Assembly (NCBI RefSeq): GCF_002295065.1
Contig: NZ_NSGG01000008.1
Location: forward strand, 234,185 to 298,184
Reading direction: 5' to 3'
Source of the DNA: Mesorhizobium sp. WSM3859
Lineage (GTDB): Bacteria > Pseudomonadota > Alphaproteobacteria > Rhizobiales > Rhizobiaceae
Length of the DNA: 64,000 bases
How positions within the stretch are numbered: position 1 is the first letter of the stretch; the number at the start of each line of letters is the position of its first letter. Made by a program: the position numbers and the translations under genes. Below, one piece after another: positions 8,718 to 17,787 of the stretch. Below the pieces are notes generated by a model. It was not told where the DNA came from, ran no database searches, and saw only the letters and a program-made list of their open reading frames with translations.

Positions 8718-11183
8718 ATGCCGGCTTTCTCCCAAGGCCTGGAAAAGGCGCTACATCAGGCGCTGACATTCGCCAACGAGCGGCATCACGAGTATGCGAC
8801 GCTCGAACATCTGCTGCTCGCCCTCATCGACGACACCGAGGCGGCCGCGGTCATGCGCGCCTGCAACGTCGATCTCGACGAGCTCAAGCACACCGTTCTC
8901 ACCTATATCGACACCGAGCTGGATAACCTCGTCACCGGTTACGACGAGGATTCCAAGCCGACGGCAGGCTTCCAGCGCGTCATCCAGCGCGCCGTGATCC
9001 ATGTGCAGTCGTCCGGCCGCGAGGAAGTGTCCGGCGCCAACGTGCTTGTCGCCATCTTCGCTGAGCGCGAGAGCCATGCCGCCTACTTCCTGCAGGAACA
9101 GCAGATGACCCGCTACGACGCGGTCAACTACATCTCGCATGGCATCGCCAAGCGCCCCGGCGCTTCGGAATCGCGCACGCCGCGCGGCGCCGAGGACGAG
9201 CAGGGCGGCCAGAACGGCGCCGAGCCGCAGGAGGAAAACGGCAAGAAGAAGCAGCAGGACGCGCTGACGGCCTACTGCGTCAACCTCAACAACAAGGCAC
9301 GCGCCGGCAAGATCGACCCGCTGATCGGCCGCGACAGCGAGATCAACCGCACCATCCAGGTGCTGTGCCGCCGCTCCAAAAACAACCCGCTCTATGTCGG
9401 CGACCCCGGCGTCGGCAAGACGGCGATCGCCGAGGGCCTGGCCAAGCGCATCGTCGAAGGCGATGTCCCGGAAGTGCTGCAGGACGCGACCATCTTCGCG
9501 CTCGACATGGGCACGTTGTTGGCCGGCACGCGCTATCGCGGCGACTTCGAGGAGCGGCTGAAGCAGGTCGTGAAGGAGCTCGAGGACTATCCGGGCGCGG
9601 TGCTGTTCATCGATGAGATCCACACCGTGATCGGGGCCGGCGCCACCTCAGGCGGCGCCATGGATGCATCGAACCTCCTGAAGCCGGCGCTGTCCTCCGG
9701 CGCAATCCGCTGCATCGGCTCGACCACCTATAAGGAGTTCCGGCAGTTCTTCGAAAAGGACCGCGCGCTCGTGCGGCGCTTCCAAAAGATCGACGTCAAC
9801 GAGCCGACCATCGAGGACGCCATCGAGATCATGAAGGGCCTGAAGCCCTATTTCGAGGAGTTCCACAAGGTCCGCTACACCAGCGAGGCGATCAAGGCCT
9901 CGGTGGAACTGTCGGCGCGCTACATCAACGACCGCAAGCTGCCGGACAAGGCAATCGACGTGATCGACGAGACCGGCGCCTCGCAGATGCTGGTGCCGGA
10001 GGCCAAGCGCAAGAAAACGATCGGCATCAAGGAGATCGAGGCAACGATCGCTACCATGGCGCGCATCCCGCCGAAGACGGTTTCGGCCGACGACGAGAAG
10101 GTGTTGCAGGGGCTCGATGTCGAGCTGAAGCGCGTCGTCTACGGCCAGGATACCGCCATCACCGCGCTGACCTCGGCGATCAAGCTGGCGCGTGCCGGCC
10201 TGCGCGAACCGGAAAAGCCGATCGGCTCCTACCTGTTCTCGGGCCCGACCGGCGTCGGCAAGACGGAAGTGGCCAAGCAGCTTGCCGCCTCGCTCGGCGT
10301 CGAGCTGATCCGCTTCGACATGTCGGAGTATATGGAACGCCACACCGTCTCGCGGCTGATCGGCGCGCCTCCCGGCTATGTCGGCTTCGACCAGGGTGGC
10401 CTGCTCACCGACGGCGTCGACCAGCATCCGCATTGCGTGCTGCTGCTCGATGAGGTCGAGAAGGCGCATCCGGACCTGTTCAACATCCTGTTGCAGGTGA
10501 TGGACCACGGCAAGCTGACCGACCATAACGGCAAGCAGATCGACTTCCGCAATGTGATCCTGATCATGACCACCAATGCGGGCGCGTCGGATGCGCAGCG
10601 CGCGGCGATCGGCTTCGGCTCGACCAAGCGTGAAGGCGACGACGTCGAGGCGATCAACCGGCTGTTCACGCCGGAGTTCCGCAATCGTCTCGATGCGATC
10701 ATTCCGTTCGGTTCGCTGCCGGTGCCGGTCATCCATCAGGTGGTGCAGAAGTTCGTCATGCAGCTCGAGGCCCAGCTCTCCGAGCGTGGCGTCACCTTCG
10801 ACCTGTCGCCGGACGCGATCGCGTGGTTGGCCGACAAGGGCTATGACGAGCGCATGGGCGCCCGTCCGCTCGGCCGCGTCATCCAGGAGCACATCAAGAA
10901 GCCGCTGGCGGACGAGGTGCTGTTCGGCAAGCTCAAGAAGGGCGGCACGGTGCGTGTCACCGTCGAGAAGAAGGAAACGGGCGAGTCCGGCCTGAAGCTC
11001 GAATCGCTCGCCGACGAGTCGCCCGTGCAGCCGAAGAAGGAAGAACCGGAAGACACGCCGAAGCCGAAGAAGGCAGTGGCCAAAAAGCCTGCGCCCAAGA
11101 AGGCGGTGGGGCAGAAGCCGGAGCCGAAGGGCAAGGACGGCAACAAGCGGAGCCTTGTGCCGCAACTGCCGCGCAAGGGCTGA
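8718..11183 (+). CDS. clpA: ATP-dependent Clp protease ATP-binding subunit ClpA
   Basis: The AAA+ unfoldase partner of ClpP. Features in order: an N-domain (about 1-150), D1 Walker [10 protein letters not shown] and Walker B VLFIDEIH, then D2 Walker [10 protein letters not shown] with the downstream [11 protein letters not shown]. The ClpP-docking loop is AAIGFGS (Ile631-Gly632-Phe633), and the D2 C-domain includes [16 protein letters not shown]. At 821 residues it exceeds E. coli ClpA by about 60. The excess is a C-terminal Lys/Pro/Ala-rich tail (from about residue 762). ClpS lies directly upstream, so ClpS-dependent N-degron proteolysis is expected. Confidence 0.97.
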   Translation: MPAFSQGLEKALHQALTFANERHHEYATLEHLLLALIDDTEAAAVMRACNVDLDELKHTVLTYIDTELDNLVTGYDEDSKPTAGFQRVIQRAVIHVQSSGREEVSGANVLVAIFAERESHAAYFLQEQQMTRYDAVNYISHGIAKRPGASESRTPRGAEDEQGGQNGAEPQEENGKKKQQDALTAYCVNLNNKARAGKIDPLIGRDSEINRTIQVLCRRSKNNPLYVGDPGVGKTAIAEGLAKRIVEGDVPEVLQDATIFALDMGTLLAGTRYRGDFEERLKQVVKELEDYPGAVLFIDEIHTVIGAGATSGGAMDASNLLKPALSSGAIRCIGSTTYKEFRQFFEKDRALVRRFQKIDVNEPTIEDAIEIMKGLKPYFEEFHKVRYTSEAIKASVELSARYINDRKLPDKAIDVIDETGASQMLVPEAKRKKTIGIKEIEATIATMARIPPKTVSADDEKVLQGLDVELKRVVYGQDTAITALTSAIKLARAGLREPEKPIGSYLFSGPTGVGKTEVAKQLAASLGVELIRFDMSEYMERHTVSRLIGAPPGYVGFDQGGLLTDGVDQHPHCVLLLDEVEKAHPDLFNILLQVMDHGKLTDHNGKQIDFRNVILIMTTNAGASDAQRAAIGFGSTKREGDDVEAINRLFTPEFRNRLDAIIPFGSLPVPVIHQVVQKFVMQLEAQLSERGVTFDLSPDAIAWLADKGYDERMGARPLGRVIQEHIKKPLADEVLFGKLKKGGTVRVTVEKKETGESGLKLESLADESPVQPKKEEPEDTPKPKKAVAKKPAPKKAVGQKPEPKGKDGNKRSLVPQLPRKG

Positions 11184-11206
11184 TCGGCTCTTATCCCGAA
11201 TTGCAG

Positions 11207-11233
11207 AAAAGCCCCGGCGACGGGGCTTTTTTG
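11207..11233 (+). terminator. Rho-independent terminator of clpA
   Basis: AAAAGCCCC, loop GGCGAC, GGGGCTTTTTTG form a compact GC stem followed by a T-run, 24 bp after the clpA stop. Confidence 0.9.
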
Positions 11234-11411
11234 TTGCGAGGAAAAACGTGGAAATGCCGCACGGATCTTGCCGGCGCTTTCGGGCAGGATTTGTGGCTGC
11301 CCGCGTAGCCGATGTCCTCCAACCGCCAATAGATTTTCCTGGATCAATGGAAGACGATGCGCCGCTTTCGGTGCGGTCGCATCCTATGGCCGCGCATGCT
11401 ATGGCCGGCAC

Positions 11412-12149
11412 ATGTCGACTTGGACCTCGGACGCCACAACGCCTCGTTCCACCTGGTTCCTGCGTGGTGTCCGCGCGGCCTTTTCCCTGCCTGGCCTGAT
11501 CCTCATCAGCTCGTTCATTGGCTTTGCCGCCTTGGCGAAAGACGCCGGGGTCACGGTCGTACAGGCCGCTTTCATGACCGGAACGGTGTGGGCGCTGCCA
11601 TCGATGGTCGTGCTGGTGGGCGCAATCGCATCGGGAGCGGCGCTGCCGGCGGCGATGTTCGCCGTTACGTTGTCCGCCATACGTTTGATGCCGATGGTGA
11701 TGGCGCTAGCACCCGAGATGCGCGCCGGGAAAACCCGGCAATGCGTGCTCTATCTCCTGGCGCATTTCGTGGCCGTGACCTCCTGGGTGCTGGCCATGGA
11801 GCGCCTCAAGCGCGTCCCGCCTCACATGCGTACGACTTACTATACCGGCCTCGGCGGCACGCTGGTGACGACGAATGTCATCGTCGTGACCGTCGTCTAT
11901 GCAGTGGCGGATGCGCTGCCGTCCGCCGTTTCGGCGGCGTTGCTGATGTTGACGCCGATGTATTTCCTGACCTCGTTGTGGGGGTCCGCACGCGAACGGG
12001 CAGGGCATGTGGCAATGGTCCTGGGCCTCGTCCTCGGACCGGTCTTCCACATAGTGTTGCCGCAGATCGATTTGCTGGTTGCCGGACTGATCGGCGGCAC
12101 GGTGGCCTATGGCTTGCACTTACGGCGGCGCAAGGTGCGCGTGGCGTGA
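11412..12149 (+). CDS. azlC: AzlC-family branched-chain amino acid exporter, large subunit
   Basis: A 245-residue polytopic inner-membrane protein. It shows the AzlC hallmarks: a GVRAAFSLPGLILISSFIGFAALAKDAGVT-type first helix, and five to six further helices ending LLVAGLIGGTVAYGLHLRRR. AzlC pairs with the small protein AzlD to export branched-chain or related amino acids. The start was set at ATG 11412; the longer open frame to 11268 covers the clpA terminator region. The stop overlaps the GTG start of the AzlD-like gene (GTGA), so the two are translationally coupled. Confidence 0.88.
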   Translation: MSTWTSDATTPRSTWFLRGVRAAFSLPGLILISSFIGFAALAKDAGVTVVQAAFMTGTVWALPSMVVLVGAIASGAALPAAMFAVTLSAIRLMPMVMALAPEMRAGKTRQCVLYLLAHFVAVTSWVLAMERLKRVPPHMRTTYYTGLGGTLVTTNVIVVTVVYAVADALPSAVSAALLMLTPMYFLTSLWGSARERAGHVAMVLGLVLGPVFHIVLPQIDLLVAGLIGGTVAYGLHLRRRKVRVA

Positions 12150-12496
12150 GTTACTTTTCTAGCGGCGCCTGGTGGTGGCCATACATGTTCATTCTCGTCG
12201 CCGGTTTCGCCGCGACGGATATCTGGCGCTTCCTCGGTGTCTATCTTGGCGGCAAGCTTTCCGAAGATTCAGACCTGTTGGTACTGGTTCGCACCATGGC
12301 GACGGCGCTTGTTGCCGCCGTCATCGGCAACCTGATTGTCTTTCCAGGCGGCGCGCTTGCGCACACTTCGCTTGGCTTGAGGATTGGGGCGGTGGCCCTG
12401 GGTTTCGTCGCCTATCTGGTGTCGGGAAAGCGCATGGTCGTCGGCATCGCCACAGCCGAGTTTCTGCTGCTGGCGGGACTTTATCTGGGCTTTTGA
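12146..12496 (+). CDS. azlD: AzlD domain-containing protein, exporter small subunit
   Basis: A 116-residue protein with four predicted membrane helices, starting VSYFSSGAWWWPYMFILVAGFAATDIWRFLG. It matches the AzlD family (COG4392 type). Translation most likely starts at GTG 12146, overlapping the azlC TGA. The open frame continues far upstream inside azlC but is only a shadow there. With AzlC it should form a two-component amino-acid exporter. The substrate cannot be told from the sequence. Confidence 0.85.
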   Translation: MSYFSSGAWWWPYMFILVAGFAATDIWRFLGVYLGGKLSEDSDLLVLVRTMATALVAAVIGNLIVFPGGALAHTSLGLRIGAVALGFVAYLVSGKRMVVGIATAEFLLLAGLYLGF

Positions 12497-12508
12497 TTTC
12501 GCCCCATC

Positions 12509-12937
12509 TCAGCCCGCCAGAGCCGCCCGGACCTTGCCGGCATTCTCGGCCAGCACCTCTGGCTTCTCCATCTGCCCGGAATGCGGCTTCAGCGGCACGC
12601 CTTCGAAGCGCGGCACGACGTGGACATGTAGATGGTAGACGGTCTGCCCGGAAGCCGGCTCGTTGAACTGCATGATGGTGACGCCATCGGCATCGAAAGC
12701 CTTTTTCACCGCCACCGCCACCTTCTGCACGACCGCAAACAGCGGGGCGAACGTTGTCGGATCGGCGTCGAGGATGTTGCGCGACGGCGCCTTCGGCACG
12801 ACCAGCGTGTGGCCCGTGCCTTGCGGCATCACATCCATGAAGGCGACGACCGCGTCGTCCTCATAGACGCGGTGCGAGGGGATCTCGCCGCGCAGGATTT
12901 TCGCGAAGATGTTGCCGGGATCATAGGCTTCGGCCAT
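12509..12937 (-). CDS. HIT family (histidine triad) nucleotide-binding protein
   Basis: A 142-residue Hint/HIT hydrolase. The family signature His-x-His-x-His is seen in VYHLHVHVVPRF. The N-terminal NIFAKILRGEIPSHRVYEDDAVVAFMDVMPQ block is also typical. HIT proteins hydrolyse aminoacyl-adenylates or nucleoside phosphoramidates. ATG at the complement of 12935-12937 (MAEAYDPGNIF) is preferred over the upstream MQLGVSP start. It converges with the azlCD pair, with only 12 bp between stops. Confidence 0.93.
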   Translation of the reverse strand: MAEAYDPGNIFAKILRGEIPSHRVYEDDAVVAFMDVMPQGTGHTLVVPKAPSRNILDADPTTFAPLFAVVQKVAVAVKKAFDADGVTIMQFNEPASGQTVYHLHVHVVPRFEGVPLKPHSGQMEKPEVLAENAGKVRAALAG

Positions 12938-13086
12938 GGGTGACACTCCCAATTGCATTCGCCGTCCGGTGTAGCGAAGCCGCGGATAGGCGGCAAGGCG
13001 TTCAGGCGAGATCGACGATGCCCACGACGTACTCCCTGCTATTGCATGAGCGCCGGCATTTGCGGGAAGCCACTGACCGCGAGACC

Positions 13087-14301
13087 TTATTCCCCGAGGT
13101 CCTTGCGGAAGGGCGTGTGCTCTTCGAGATATTCGCCCATGCGCTCGACCTCGCGCCGCTCGCGCCTGAGATAGTCGGCGACGGCGTTGCGCAAGTCGGG
13201 ATGCGAAATGTAGTGCGCCGAATGCATGGTCACCGGCCGGTAGCCGCGCGCCAGCTTATGCTCGCCCTGTGCGCCTGCCTCCACCACTTTGAGCTTGCGG
13301 TCGATGGCGAAGTCGATGGCCTGGTGATAGCAGACCTCGAAATGCAGGAAGGGGTGATCCTCGATGCAGCCCCAGTTGCGGCCGTAGAGCGCGTCGGAAC
13401 CGATGAAGTTGATGGCGCCGGCGATATAGCGGCCGTTGCGCTTTGCCATCACCAGAAGGATGTCGTCGGCCATGCGCTCGCCGATCAGCGAGAAGAACTG
13501 CCGATTGAGATAGGGCCGGCCCCATTTGCGGCCGCCAGTGTCCATGTAGAAGGCGAAGAAATCGTCCCAGGCGCTTTCGGTGATGTCCTTGCCGGTCAGC
13601 CAGTCGATCGAGATGCCGTCGGCCAGCGCCTCGCGGCGCTCCTTCTTCATCGCCTTGCGCTTGCGCGAAGCAAGCGTGGCGAGGAAGTCGTCATAGGCCG
13701 AAAAGCCTTCGTTGAAGAAATGGAACTGCTGGTCGGTGCGATGCAGGAAGCCCGCCGCTTCCAGTGTCGCGACGTCGGGCTCGCTGGCGAAGGTGACATG
13801 CGCGGAAGAGACGCCGAGCTTGTCGGTCACGAGCTTCAGGCCTTCGGCGAGGCCGGCCTTCACTGCGCCCGCCTCCTCGCCTTTGCTGACCAATAGGCGA
13901 GGGCCGGTGACCGGCGTGAACGGCACAGAGCATTGCAGCTTGGGATAGTAGCGGCCGCCTGCGCGTTCGAAGGCGTCGGACCAGCCATGGTCGAAGACAT
14001 ATTCACCCTGGCTGTGCGATTTGAGATAACAAGGGACAGCGCCGAGAAGCCTGCCCTGCGCCGTTTCCAGCCGCAGGTGATGGCCCTGCCAGCCAGTGCG
14101 CCGGACAGCACAGCCGGAATCTTCCAAGGCGCTCAGAAAGGCGAATGAAACCAGCGGGTTGTAACCGTTTTCTTTATCGCCACGTGTGGTTCCGGCAAAG
14201 CCGTCCCATTCCTCGCAGCTGAAGGCGCCGATGCCTGCCGCAACGCGGATCGCATAGTCCGCGTTCGCTGCCCGTCCATCGTCGTCGTCGCCTTGATCCA
14301 T
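13087..14301 (-). CDS. GNAT/FemAB-like protein, DUF482 (COG3146) family
   Basis: A 404-residue cytoplasmic protein of the DUF482 family, annotated elsewhere as a GNAT-like N-acyltransferase related to peptidoglycan-bridge FemAB enzymes. Visible family stretches are NGYNPLVSFAFLSALEDSGCA near residue 45, YVFDHGWSDAFERAGGRYYPKLQ near 100, RKRKAMKKERREA near 210, and YGRNWGCIEDHPFLHFEVCYHQAIDFAI near 320. The substrate is unknown. A RIME-like repeat lies directly upstream and may hold or influence its promoter. Confidence 0.85.
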   Translation of the reverse strand: MDQGDDDDGRAANADYAIRVAAGIGAFSCEEWDGFAGTTRGDKENGYNPLVSFAFLSALEDSGCAVRRTGWQGHHLRLETAQGRLLGAVPCYLKSHSQGEYVFDHGWSDAFERAGGRYYPKLQCSVPFTPVTGPRLLVSKGEEAGAVKAGLAEGLKLVTDKLGVSSAHVTFASEPDVATLEAAGFLHRTDQQFHFFNEGFSAYDDFLATLASRKRKAMKKERREALADGISIDWLTGKDITESAWDDFFAFYMDTGGRKWGRPYLNRQFFSLIGERMADDILLVMAKRNGRYIAGAINFIGSDALYGRNWGCIEDHPFLHFEVCYHQAIDFAIDRKLKVVEAGAQGEHKLARGYRPVTMHSAHYISHPDLRNAVADYLRRERREVERMGEYLEEHTPFRKDLGE

Positions 14302-14355
14302 GCGGCTTATTTAAGCGTCCTCAGGGCTGCTACAAGTCACGTTTCAGGCACCGCC

Positions 14356-14473
14356 TAGAGCATGATGCCGAAAAGTGTGAAGCGGTTTTTCGGACGACAT
14401 CATGCTCTCTCTTTGATTAATTTAGAGGCGGATCCGATTTCAGGTCGCTTCGACCTGAAATCATCCGGCTCTA
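14356..14473. repeat. RIME-like intergenic mosaic element with two palindromes
   Basis: Palindrome 1 (14356-14408) pairs TAGAGCATGATG with CATCATGCTCT. Palindrome 2 (about 14422-14473) pairs TAGAGGCGGAT / GATTTCAGGTCG with CGACCTGAAATC / ATCCGGCTCTA around a CTT loop. The size and two-palindrome layout fit the rhizobial RIME family, and similar sequences are familiar from Mesorhizobium intergenic regions. The end of the element supplies the TAG stop of the neighbouring phosphodiesterase gene. Confidence 0.7.
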
Positions 14474-15208
14474 GGCGATCTTCACCAGGTCTGGCTCGAA
14501 ACCCTCGAAGGTCATCTGATCGGCATATTTGAATGTGAGGTCGACCGCTGGCTGGTCATGCACCGTCCAGGTGATGACAGGCATCTTAAGCTTTTCGCGC
14601 ACGAAGCTGACAAAGGGGTTGGGCAGGTCGCCGGCGGCGTAGGAGGTGAACGCAAGGTCATGCGCGAGCATGGCGAAATGAGCTTCGATCAACTGGTTCT
14701 CCGTGCCGTAAGCAGTCAGCCCTCCGGGGATGCCGGGCGCTTCGTTGGCGAAGTCGCGGATCAGCCAGTGGTCGAACGACATGATCGCCACCTTGCCCGT
14801 GTAGCGCTTGAGCAGCCGGCCGACGCTTGCCACTAGCCCCGCGTCATGGCCGGGAACGCCTTTCAGCTCGACCACCAGCGGCACGCGGCCGTCGATGAGG
14901 TCGAGCGCTTCTTGCAGCGTCGGCAGATGGTCCTTGGTGCCGCCCACCTTCAGCGACGTCAGTTCCGCCGCAGTGCGCTGCCAAATGAACCCGTCCTCGC
15001 CGGTCAGGCGCTTAAGGTCATTGTCGTGGATGATGATCGGAACGCCGTCGGCCGAGATGTGGACGTCGCATTCGATGGCGTAGCCGCGCTCGGCCGCCGC
15101 GGCGAAGGCCGACAGTGTGTTCTCCCAGCGGGTCTTGTTCATGTCGTGGAAGCCGCGATGCGCGACAGGGCGTGCAATCAGCCAGGAAAGATCCGTCATG
15201 TTGGGCAT
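14471..15208 (-). CDS. Glycerophosphodiester phosphodiesterase family protein
   Basis: A 245-residue GDPD-fold enzyme, expected to hydrolyse glycerophosphodiesters to glycerol 3-phosphate and an alcohol. The catalytic cluster is clear: PVAHRGFHD (His-Arg), WENTLSAF (Glu-Asn), ECDVHISADGVPIIIHD (Glu, Asp, His). No signal peptide is seen, so it is probably cytoplasmic. The ATG overlaps the ridA stop (TGATG), implying coupled translation; a GTG one codon upstream and an ATG three codons downstream are alternatives. Its TAG stop lies inside the RIME-like element. Confidence 0.92.
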   Translation of the reverse strand: MPNMTDLSWLIARPVAHRGFHDMNKTRWENTLSAFAAAAERGYAIECDVHISADGVPIIIHDNDLKRLTGEDGFIWQRTAAELTSLKVGGTKDHLPTLQEALDLIDGRVPLVVELKGVPGHDAGLVASVGRLLKRYTGKVAIMSFDHWLIRDFANEAPGIPGGLTAYGTENQLIEAHFAMLAHDLAFTSYAAGDLPNPFVSFVREKLKMPVITWTVHDQPAVDLTFKYADQMTFEGFEPDLVKIA

Positions 15209-15672
15209 CACTCGACTTCGAAGATCGCTTCAATCTCGACCGCGGCGTTGAGCGGCAGCGAGGCGGTACCGACGGCGGAGCGGGCGTGCTTGCCGCGCTC
15301 GCCGAGCGCCGCGACCAGGAAGTCGGAGGCGCCGTTGGCGACAAGATGCTGCTCGACGAAATCAGGTGCCGAAGCGACGAAGACGGTGATCTTGACCAGA
15401 CGCCGGATCTTCTCGAGATCGCCGAGGGCTGCCTTGGCCTGCGCCAGGATGTTGATGGCGCAGAATCTGGCGCCTTCCTTGCCTCCCGCCGTGTCGATGT
15501 CGCGGCCGAGCAGCCCGCTTGCCTGCAGCTTGCCGTCCTTCAGCGGCAGCTGGCCGGCGGTGAACAGCGTGTTGCCGGTCCGGCAATAGGGCACGTAGTT
15601 GGCGGCGGGCGCGGCGGCGGCCGGAATGGTGACGCCCAGATCGCTTAGCCGCTTTTCGATTGTTTCGCTCAT
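15208..15672 (-). CDS. RidA family (YjgF/YER057c) enamine/imine deaminase-like protein
   Basis: A 154-residue protein of the longer RidA subfamily. The N-terminus reads IEKRLSDLGVTIPAAAAPAANYVPYCRTGNTLFTAGQLP. The key Arg lies in KHARSAVGTASLPLNAAVEIEAIFEVE, where the Arg and terminal Glu are the residues used by RidA to bind 2-aminoacrylate-type enamines. It is the first gene of a two-gene unit with the phosphodiesterase and is divergent from eipB. Confidence 0.9.
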   Translation of the reverse strand: MSETIEKRLSDLGVTIPAAAAPAANYVPYCRTGNTLFTAGQLPLKDGKLQASGLLGRDIDTAGGKEGARFCAINILAQAKAALGDLEKIRRLVKITVFVASAPDFVEQHLVANGASDFLVAALGERGKHARSAVGTASLPLNAAVEIEAIFEVE

Positions 15673-15811
15673 TGGTTTTCCCTATTGCTGGAAGGCGCCG
15701 CGTTGGCCGGGCCGAAATTGCTATTTTTGCCTCGCTTCCGCCACGACTTTTTTTAAGCTGGACCATCTTTCCCTGCGGCCTGCCTCGCGGCCGCCACGAT
15801 CGGAGCAACGT

Positions 15812-16642
15812 ATGCGCGCAACGCGCCTTTTTCTTGCCGCTGCCTGTCTTTCTGCGGCATTCCCAATGGCGCCGGCCTTTGCGGTGCCCGCGCTGCAGGC
15901 TCATCGCGCCGTCTACGATCTCACGCTCAACAAGGCCTCCGATCGCTCGGGCATTACCGGCATCACCGGTCGCATGGTCTACGAGTTCAATGGCTCCGCC
16001 TGCGAGGGCTACACGGTCAAGTTCCGCTTCGTCACCCAGATCGTGACCAACGACAACACTAGGCTCACCGACCAGCAAACGACGACTTTCGAGGATGCCG
16101 AAGGCAAGACCTTTTCCTTCGTGACGAAATCCTTCGTCGACCAGAACCTCGACAAAGAGGTGAAGGGGGTTGCCACCAGGGAAGCGAAGGGCCTCAAGGT
16201 CGATATCGACAAGCCGGAGAAGAACAGCCTTGAGCTTGCGGCCACGCAGTTCCCGACCCAGCATCTGGTCGAGCTGATCGGCAAGGCCGAAAAGGGCGAG
16301 AATTTCTATCAGACCAACCTGTTCGATGGCTCTGAGGACGCCAACAAGGTGATGGCCACCACCGTTGTCGTCGGCAAGAAGACGGACGCGGAAAAGACGG
16401 ATCCAGAAGCGCCGGCGCTGGCCAATCTCGCTTCCGACAAATACTGGCCGGTGGACATCGCCTATTTCGACGATACCGACAAAAGCGGCGAAGAGGTGCC
16501 GGAATACCGGATCAGCTTCAAGCTGCACGAGAACGGGATCACCCGCGACCTTGTCATGGACTATGGCGACTTCTCGATGACCGGCAAGCTGGTGAACCTG
16601 TCGCTGTTCGACCAGACCAAGCCTTGCCCGGCTTCGAAATAG
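15812..16642 (+). CDS. eipB: Cell-envelope integrity protein EipB (DUF1849)
   Basis: A 276-residue periplasmic protein with a signal peptide (about residues 1-24, cleavage near AFA/VPAL). The mature part matches the EipB/DUF1849 beta-spiral family: LQAHRAVYDLTL near residue 29, YEFNGSACEGYTVKFRF near 58, LVMDYGDFSMTG near the end. EipB of Brucella maintains envelope integrity and carries one conserved disulfide. Here Cys64 and Cys272 are placed to form the same bond. It is divergent from ridA, with 139 bp between the starts. Confidence 0.92.
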   Translation: MRATRLFLAAACLSAAFPMAPAFAVPALQAHRAVYDLTLNKASDRSGITGITGRMVYEFNGSACEGYTVKFRFVTQIVTNDNTRLTDQQTTTFEDAEGKTFSFVTKSFVDQNLDKEVKGVATREAKGLKVDIDKPEKNSLELAATQFPTQHLVELIGKAEKGENFYQTNLFDGSEDANKVMATTVVVGKKTDAEKTDPEAPALANLASDKYWPVDIAYFDDTDKSGEEVPEYRISFKLHENGITRDLVMDYGDFSMTGKLVNLSLFDQTKPCPASK

Positions 16643-16724
16643 CGATTCCCGACGATCGGCGACCCGGCTTGTGGGCCCGGCCTCAAGACGCCATGTGTGA
16701 AGCTTACCAAGTGCGGCGAGCCTG

Positions 16725-17003
16725 ATGGTGGTCTATGTCGATGCGGCGATCTGGAAATGGGCCGGCCACCGCTGGTGTCACCTGCTTGCCGACGAGGTCG
16801 ATGAACTGCATCGCTTCGCTGCCGAACTCGGCATCAAACGCTCGTCATACCAGGGGCCGCCCAAGACGTCGGCGCCGCACTACGATATAACCGGCTTCGA
16901 GCGCGACCGTGCGGTGCGGCTAGGGGCCGTCGAATGCAGCCGCGAGGAAATCGTGGCAGTCTTCCACCGTGTGCGGGTGCCGAATGGGAAGGTGAGACGA
17001 TGA
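16725..17003 (+). CDS. DUF4031 domain-containing protein
   Basis: A 92-residue soluble protein. VVYVDAAIWKWAGHRWCHLLADEVDELHRFAAELGI, SYQ, and PHYDITGFERDRAVRLGA are the family's conserved blocks. The function is unknown. The stop overlaps the ATG of the LysE-type gene (ATGA), so the two are translationally coupled. The short length is normal for the family. Confidence 0.85.
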   Translation: MVVYVDAAIWKWAGHRWCHLLADEVDELHRFAAELGIKRSSYQGPPKTSAPHYDITGFERDRAVRLGAVECSREEIVAVFHRVRVPNGKVRR

Positions 17004-17611
17004 CGGTGACGGCGTTCCTGGCCTATTGTGTCGCAATCACATTGGCAGCCGCCACGCCTGGGCCGGCGATGTTCGCGGTCATCACCAACGGTTTGTCGCG
17101 CGGCTTCGGCCGGGCGTTCATGACCGGTGTCGGCGTCGCCGCGGGCGACGCCGTGCTGGTCACCCTGGCTCTGCTCGGACTGGTGGCGCTTGCCCAGACG
17201 TTCGAATGGATTTTTCTTCTCCTAAAATACGCAGGCGCCGCTTACCTCGTCTTTCTCGGGATCAGGATGTGGCGAGGCGCCGCCAAACAACCGGACGAAT
17301 CTCCTCGGTCGCAGGCGCGGCTGTCGCGGTCTTTCGTTCTCGGTGCTTCCATTGCGCTCGGTAATCCGAAGGCGATCCTGTTCCACGCCTCCATCATGCC
17401 ATTAATCTTGAACCTCGATACCATGACCTTCGCCGATGGCCTGCTGGTGGTGCTTGTCGTGATCAGCGTGAATGTCATCACCATGGGCATCTACGCCGCG
17501 ATGGCCGGCCGGGCAGCTGGCTGGTTCAACACCCCGAGGCGCATGCGCCTGATGAACAGGTTCGCCGGCGGCGCGATGATCGGCACCGGTGCGCTGATTG
17601 CCGCACGTTGA
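17000..17611 (+). CDS. LysE/RhtB family amino-acid exporter
   Basis: A 203-residue inner-membrane protein with six predicted helices. The LysE-family signature is ITLAAATPGPAMFAVITNGLSRGFGRAFMTGVGVAAGD near the N-terminus, and the mid-protein block GASIALGNPKAILFHASIMPL is also typical. Members export basic, neutral or hydrophobic amino acids. The substrate is not predictable here. The start ATG at 17000 overlaps the DUF4031 stop; a longer open frame into DUF4031 is a shadow. Confidence 0.93.
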   Translation: MTVTAFLAYCVAITLAAATPGPAMFAVITNGLSRGFGRAFMTGVGVAAGDAVLVTLALLGLVALAQTFEWIFLLLKYAGAAYLVFLGIRMWRGAAKQPDESPRSQARLSRSFVLGASIALGNPKAILFHASIMPLILNLDTMTFADGLLVVLVVISVNVITMGIYAAMAGRAAGWFNTPRRMRLMNRFAGGAMIGTGALIAAR

Positions 17612-17631
17612 GCCGCGCAGCGATGCACGGC

Positions 17632-17660
17632 TTGCGTTTGCCGGACTTCCCCTCTATATG
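17632..17660 (+). promoter_or_regulatory. Possible promoter of rpsB-tsf
   Basis: TTGCGT (17632-17637), a 17-bp spacer and TATATG (17655-17660) resemble -35/-10 elements. They would leave a 5' leader of about 120 nt before rpsB, which would fit the leader-based autoregulation known for S2. Confidence 0.4.
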
Positions 17661-17787
17661 CGCGCTCATTCCACACACGGACTTTGGTGTCTGCCCGGGA
17701 GAAATCCGGCTGAAACCTCCGGTGGCATCAGGACATTCCGTCCGAAATGCCTGTGTCCGTGGAGGCCAACCGGAAAGGAACTAAAGA

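Noticed and set aside
9648..11411. 587-codon minus-strand open frame opposite clpA
   Set aside because: Antisense shadow in GC-rich coding DNA. It is rich in Arg/Leu/Asp/His, has no family resemblance, and clpA on the other strand is certain.
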